This document shows, piece after piece, positions 41,330 to 44,792 of a stretch of DNA of 44,792 nucleotides (the stretch's first letter is position 1; each line of letters begins with the position of its first letter). This stretch comes from Comamonas sp. lk (GTDB lineage: Bacteria; Pseudomonadota; Gammaproteobacteria; Burkholderiales; Burkholderiaceae_C). Below the pieces are notes generated by a model. The model searched no databases, was not told the DNA's origin, and saw nothing but the letters and a program-made list of their open reading frames with translations. The stretch is taken from the NCBI GenBank assembly GCA_945869165.1, contig CAMBNY010000016.1, positions 1 through 44,792 on the forward strand, given 5' to 3'. A program made the position numbers and the translations under genes.

Positions 41330-44164
41330 ATGCACCCCACTTCCTCCGCCCCCACGCCTGCTTTGCTGCTGATTGACGGCTCGAGCTACCTGTACCGTGC
41401 TTTTCATGCCATGCCCGACCTGCGCGCCGTGCCCGGCGACCCGGCCAGTACCCCCACTGGTGCGCTGCGCGGCATGGTGAACATGATGCAGGCCTTGCGC
41501 AAAGAAGTGCCCGCCGCCTATGTGGCGTGCGTGTTTGATGCCAAAGGCCCAACCTTTAGAGACGCGATTTACCCCGCGTACAAAGCCCAGCGCGCGCCCA
41601 TGCCCGACGATTTGCGCGCCCAAATTGCGCCTATCCACGAAATGGTGCGCCTCTTGGGCATGCAAGTGCTCGATGTGCCGGGCGTGGAGGCGGATGACGT
41701 GATCGGCACATTGGCGGTGATGGCGGCAGCGCGCGGTATGGATGTGGTGGTCAGCAGCGGGGACAAAGACTTGGCGCAACTGGTGAATGATCGCATCACC
41801 ATCATCGACACCATGAATGGCAAACGCCGCGATGCGGCCGGCGTGTTGGAAGAGTTTGGCGTACCCGCCCATTTGATGCTGGACTACCAAAATCTGGTCG
41901 GGGACACGGTGGACAACGTGCCAGGCGTGAGCAAAGTCGGCCCCAAAACTGCGGTGAAATGGTTACAAGAATATGGCAGCCTGCAAGGCGTGATAGAGAA
42001 CGCGGGCGCGATCAAAGGCGTAGTGGGCGAGAACCTGCGCAGCGCGCTGGACTGGCTGCCTACGGCGCGCCAGTTGCTCACTATCAAAACCGATTGCGAG
42101 CTCAAGGATTGGATGCCCTCGCTACCTGAGTTTTCAGACTTACTTTGCGGCCCAGAAGACTTGGCGGGCTTGCATGCGTTTTACCTTCGCTTTGGTTTTA
42201 AGGGCCTGGCGACCAGCGTGGCGGCGCAGTTGGAAAAAGGCGCTGCTAAGGCCCAGGCCGGTGGCGCGGATTTGTTTGGCGACATTGCGGCGCAAAGTCC
42301 GGCTAACGCTGCAAGTAGCGAGGTGCAAGGTGGCGAAGCAGCGCCGTCCCTGCTGGCGCGTGCCACCGAGTACGAAACGGTGCTCGACCATGCGGCACTA
42401 CAACGCTGGCTTGCCTTGATTACGTCGTCTGATTTAGTGTCCGTAGATACCGAAACCACCTCCCTCGACGCCATGCGCGCCGAGATCGTGGGCATCAGCC
42501 TGAGTGTGGCGGTGGGCGCTGCAGCCTACATCCCCTTGGCGCACCGCTACCCGGATGCACCAACGCAATTGCCGCGAGACGAGGTGCTGGCCCTGCTCAA
42601 ACCATGGCTGCAAGACGCTACCAAACACAAGTTAGGGCAACACGTGAAATACGACCGCCATGTGTTTGCCAACCATGGCATCGAAGTGCGTGGCTATGTG
42701 CATGACACCATGTTGCAAAGCTATGTGCTCGAAGTGCATAAGCCCCACAGTCTGGAAAGTCTGGCGGAGCGCCATTTGGGTTGTAAGGGCCTAAGCTTTG
42801 AAGACTTGTGCGGCAAAGGCGCGAACCAGATTAGCTTTGACCAAGTGGACATCGCCCGCGCCGCCCAATACGCCTGCGAGGACGCGGACCTGACGCTGGA
42901 CGTACACCAGGCTTTGTGGCCGCGCGTGCAAATGGACGCCGGTTTGCAGTTCATCTACCAGCTGGAAATAGACAGCAGCGAAGCCCTGTACCGCATCGAG
43001 CGCAACGGCGTGCTGATCGACGCCCCGACGCTGGCCGCGCAAAGCCAGCAATTGGGGGCGCGCATTGTGGAGCTGGAGACCGAGGCCCATGCCTTGGCGG
43101 GACAGCCATTCAACTTAAGCAGCCCCAAGCAAATTGGTGAAATATTTTTTGGCAAGCTGGGCCTGCCGGTGGTGAAGAAAACCGCTACCGGTGCGCCTAG
43201 CACCGACGAAGAAGTACTAGAAAAACTGGCCGAAGACTTTCCGCTACCCGCCAAAATTTTGGAGCACCGGGGCTTGTCCAAACTTAAGGGCACTTACACC
43301 GACAAGCTGGCGCAGCTGGCGCTTCCCTCAACGGGACGCGTGCATACGCACTATGCACAGGCGGTGGCCGTTACCGGGCGCTTGTCCAGCAACGACCCGA
43401 ACTTGCAAAACATCCCCATCCGCACCCCTGAGGGTCGGCGGGTGCGTGAAGCCTTTGTCGCGCCAGCGGATAGCGTGATCGCCAGTGCCGACTACAGCCA
43501 GATCGAGTTGCGCATCATGGCGCATATCAGCGGCGACGAGGCGCTTTTACAGGCCTTCCATCAGGGGCTGGACGTGCACCGCGCTACCGCTGCGGAGGTT
43601 TTTGGTTTGGCGCTGGACCAGGTTAGCAGCGAGCAGCGCCGCTATGCCAAGGTGATTAACTTCGGCTTGATATACGGCATGAGCGCCTACGGCCTGGCGC
43701 GCAATTTGGGTATCGACAACACCGCTGCGAAAAACTACATCGAGCGCTACTTTGCGCGCTTTGCCGGTGTGAAGCGCTATATGGACGACACCCGTGCGCA
43801 GGCCAAAGCCCAGGGCTATGTACAAACCGTGTTTGGTCGGCGTTTGTATTTGCCGGAAATCAACTCACCCAACGGCCAGCGCCGCGCCGGCGCCGAGCGC
43901 GCTGCTATCAATGCGCCGATGCAGGGCACTGCGGCAGATTTAATCAAGCTCAGCATGGTGCATGTGCAGCGCGCGCTGGACGCTGGTGGCTATGGCACCC
44001 GCATGATCATGCAAGTGCACGATGAACTGGTGTTTGAAGTGCCCCAGGCCGAAGTGGACTGGCTGCGTACCGAAATTCCACGCCTTATGGCGGCAGTGGC
44101 GCAGCTCAAAGTGCCGCTGCTGGCCGAAGTGGGCGTGGGGGCTAACTGGGACCAGGCCCATTGA
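41330..44164 (+). CDS. polA: DNA polymerase I
   Basis: Processes Okazaki fragments and fills repair gaps. The 944 residues carry the 5'-nuclease domain (about 10-295, LLIDGSSYLYRAFHAMPD and GVEADDVIGTLA), the 3'-5' exonuclease domain with Asp373/Glu375 in VDTETTSLD and YACEDADLTLD, and the polymerase domain with motif A DYSQIELR from 721, motif B ending NFGLIYG at 777-783, and motif C VHDEL from 896. In exonuclease motif II a His (GQHVKYD) stands where E. coli has Asn. Otherwise complete; proofreading is probably retained. Confidence 0.97.
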   Translation: MHPTSSAPTPALLLIDGSSYLYRAFHAMPDLRAVPGDPASTPTGALRGMVNMMQALRKEVPAAYVACVFDAKGPTFRDAIYPAYKAQRAPMPDDLRAQIAPIHEMVRLLGMQVLDVPGVEADDVIGTLAVMAAARGMDVVVSSGDKDLAQLVNDRITIIDTMNGKRRDAAGVLEEFGVPAHLMLDYQNLVGDTVDNVPGVSKVGPKTAVKWLQEYGSLQGVIENAGAIKGVVGENLRSALDWLPTARQLLTIKTDCELKDWMPSLPEFSDLLCGPEDLAGLHAFYLRFGFKGLATSVAAQLEKGAAKAQAGGADLFGDIAAQSPANAASSEVQGGEAAPSLLARATEYETVLDHAALQRWLALITSSDLVSVDTETTSLDAMRAEIVGISLSVAVGAAAYIPLAHRYPDAPTQLPRDEVLALLKPWLQDATKHKLGQHVKYDRHVFANHGIEVRGYVHDTMLQSYVLEVHKPHSLESLAERHLGCKGLSFEDLCGKGANQISFDQVDIARAAQYACEDADLTLDVHQALWPRVQMDAGLQFIYQLEIDSSEALYRIERNGVLIDAPTLAAQSQQLGARIVELETEAHALAGQPFNLSSPKQIGEIFFGKLGLPVVKKTATGAPSTDEEVLEKLAEDFPLPAKILEHRGLSKLKGTYTDKLAQLALPSTGRVHTHYAQAVAVTGRLSSNDPNLQNIPIRTPEGRRVREAFVAPADSVIASADYSQIELRIMAHISGDEALLQAFHQGLDVHRATAAEVFGLALDQVSSEQRRYAKVINFGLIYGMSAYGLARNLGIDNTAAKNYIERYFARFAGVKRYMDDTRAQAKAQGYVQTVFGRRLYLPEINSPNGQRRAGAERAAINAPMQGTAADLIKLSMVHVQRALDAGGYGTRMIMQVHDELVFEVPQAEVDWLRTEIPRLMAAVAQLKVPLLAEVGVGANWDQAH

Positions 44165-44165
44165 G

Positions 44166-44188
44166 CTTTGCCGCCATGAAGCGGCAAA
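44166..44188 (+). terminator. hairpin after polA
   Basis: TTTGCCGC (44167-44174) and GCGGCAAA (44181-44188) form a perfect 8-bp stem around CATGAA directly after the polA stop. AGCATCG follows with no T-run, so it may act mainly as a 3'-end stabiliser. Confidence 0.4.
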
Positions 44189-44354
44189 AGCATCGCCAGC
44201 GTCAATTTTCATGGGCCTTTGGCCACTAAAGCCTGACTGGCGCCAGTCTGTTGCACAATAGTTGCCCCAGGGGAGCAGGGGCGGTGTAGGTCCAGCCCAC
44301 GCCTCCTTTCAGATTGCGTCCCTATCTAGCTACCCCCCAAACCGCGCCATTACG

Positions 44355-44792
44355 ATGCAGCACACGCCAGATCAGAAGCCCTCCGTAGCACCGCGTCCGT
44401 TTAGTACTGCGGCAGAGCCGCTGGCTGCCAGCACGGTGGTGCATACGACGGGCGAGGGTCTGCTCTGCGGCGAGGTACTTATCGAATGCGCAGGCTTTGC
44501 GCTTCCCGCGTACCGCGCGGTGCCCTTGGGCGCCACTTGTCCGCCAGTGGTGCTCGTGGTGCCGGAAATTTTCGGGCTGCATGCGCATATCACCGATGTG
44601 GTGCGCCGGCTGGCGCATCGGGGCTATTTGGCGATTGCGCCGGATGTCATGGCCCGCCAGGGCGATGCCAGCGCCTATACCGATATGGCCACCTTGATGG
44701 CTGAGTTGGTATCCAAGGTGCCTGATGCCCAAGTGCTGCAAGACCTAGACACCGTTATGGACTGGGCTGGCGCACAAGGCGGCGACCTGGGA
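44355..44792 (+). CDS. dienelactone hydrolase family protein, 3' end outside the window
   Basis: 146 codons of an alpha/beta hydrolase that runs off the window. VVLVVPEIFGLHAHITDVVR contains the dienelactone hydrolase lead-in (PEIFGL with oxyanion-forming residues), and LAHRGYLAIAPDVMARQGD is typical of the family. The catalytic Cys/Ser nucleophile, Asp and His lie beyond the end. ATG 44355 gives MQHTPDQKPSVAPRPF; an unusual 45-residue N-terminal extension precedes the fold, so a later start is possible. Function in chloroaromatic breakdown should not be assumed. Confidence 0.8.
   Translation, partial: MQHTPDQKPSVAPRPFSTAAEPLAASTVVHTTGEGLLCGEVLIECAGFALPAYRAVPLGATCPPVVLVVPEIFGLHAHITDVVRRLAHRGYLAIAPDVMARQGDASAYTDMATLMAELVSKVPDAQVLQDLDTVMDWAGAQGGDLG

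Overview
The window looks like chromosomal DNA of a betaproteobacterium in Burkholderiales, most likely Comamonadaceae (Rhodoferax, Polaromonas or Limnohabitans-like). This rests on the housekeeping order rpsP-rimM-trmD-rplS, CoA pyrophosphatase, CobD/CbiB-like protein, rsgA, pterin dehydratase, M48 protease, orn, rhlE-type helicase, and on a BPSS1780-family membrane protein next to thrB and polA. The genus cannot be fixed by eye. No tRNA, rRNA, CRISPR array or insertion sequence was seen.

Layout. 1-9650 is core: ribosomal proteins and tRNA/ribosome maturation, nucleotide clean-up, and RNA turnover and helicase genes. 9750-11910 holds a minus-strand accessory cluster (MFS permease, cupin, small membrane protein) that begins in what looks like gene debris. 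12029-23027 is the highlight, a methylated-amine catabolic island. A trimethylamine monooxygenase (tmm) and a DUF1989-GcvT fusion matching trimethylamine N-oxide demethylase (tdm) are read leftward. A GcvT-like dmmD, a cupin, a truncated fhs start, a DMT transporter, the dimethylamine monooxygenase genes dmmABC and an APC permease are read rightward. Together they predict TMA -> TMAO -> DMA + C1 -> MMA + C1, with released formaldehyde caught on tetrahydrofolate. Genes for monomethylamine use (gmaS, mgsABC) are absent, and the folate ligase fhs survives only as its first 34 codons.

23184-27584 returns to general metabolism (beta-hydroxyacid dehydrogenase, GMP reductase, UvrD helicase). 27673-31590 is a Fur-type ferric iron ABC importer (fbpC divergent from fbpB-fbpA) with a perfect palindromic Fur box before fbpA. 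31666-34085 carries a DksA/TraR-like zinc protein, an exported protein of unknown function and a LysE-type exporter. 34327-39394 holds a short-chain dehydrogenase and, across an AT-rich spacer, a TRAP transporter with a TatT lipoprotein partner (TPAT type) and a fused DctQ-DctM permease. 39413-44792 is core again: BPSS1780-family membrane protein, homoserine kinase, DNA polymerase I, and the start of a dienelactone hydrolase cut by the window edge.

All names come from reading protein motifs and from memory of the families; no search was run.
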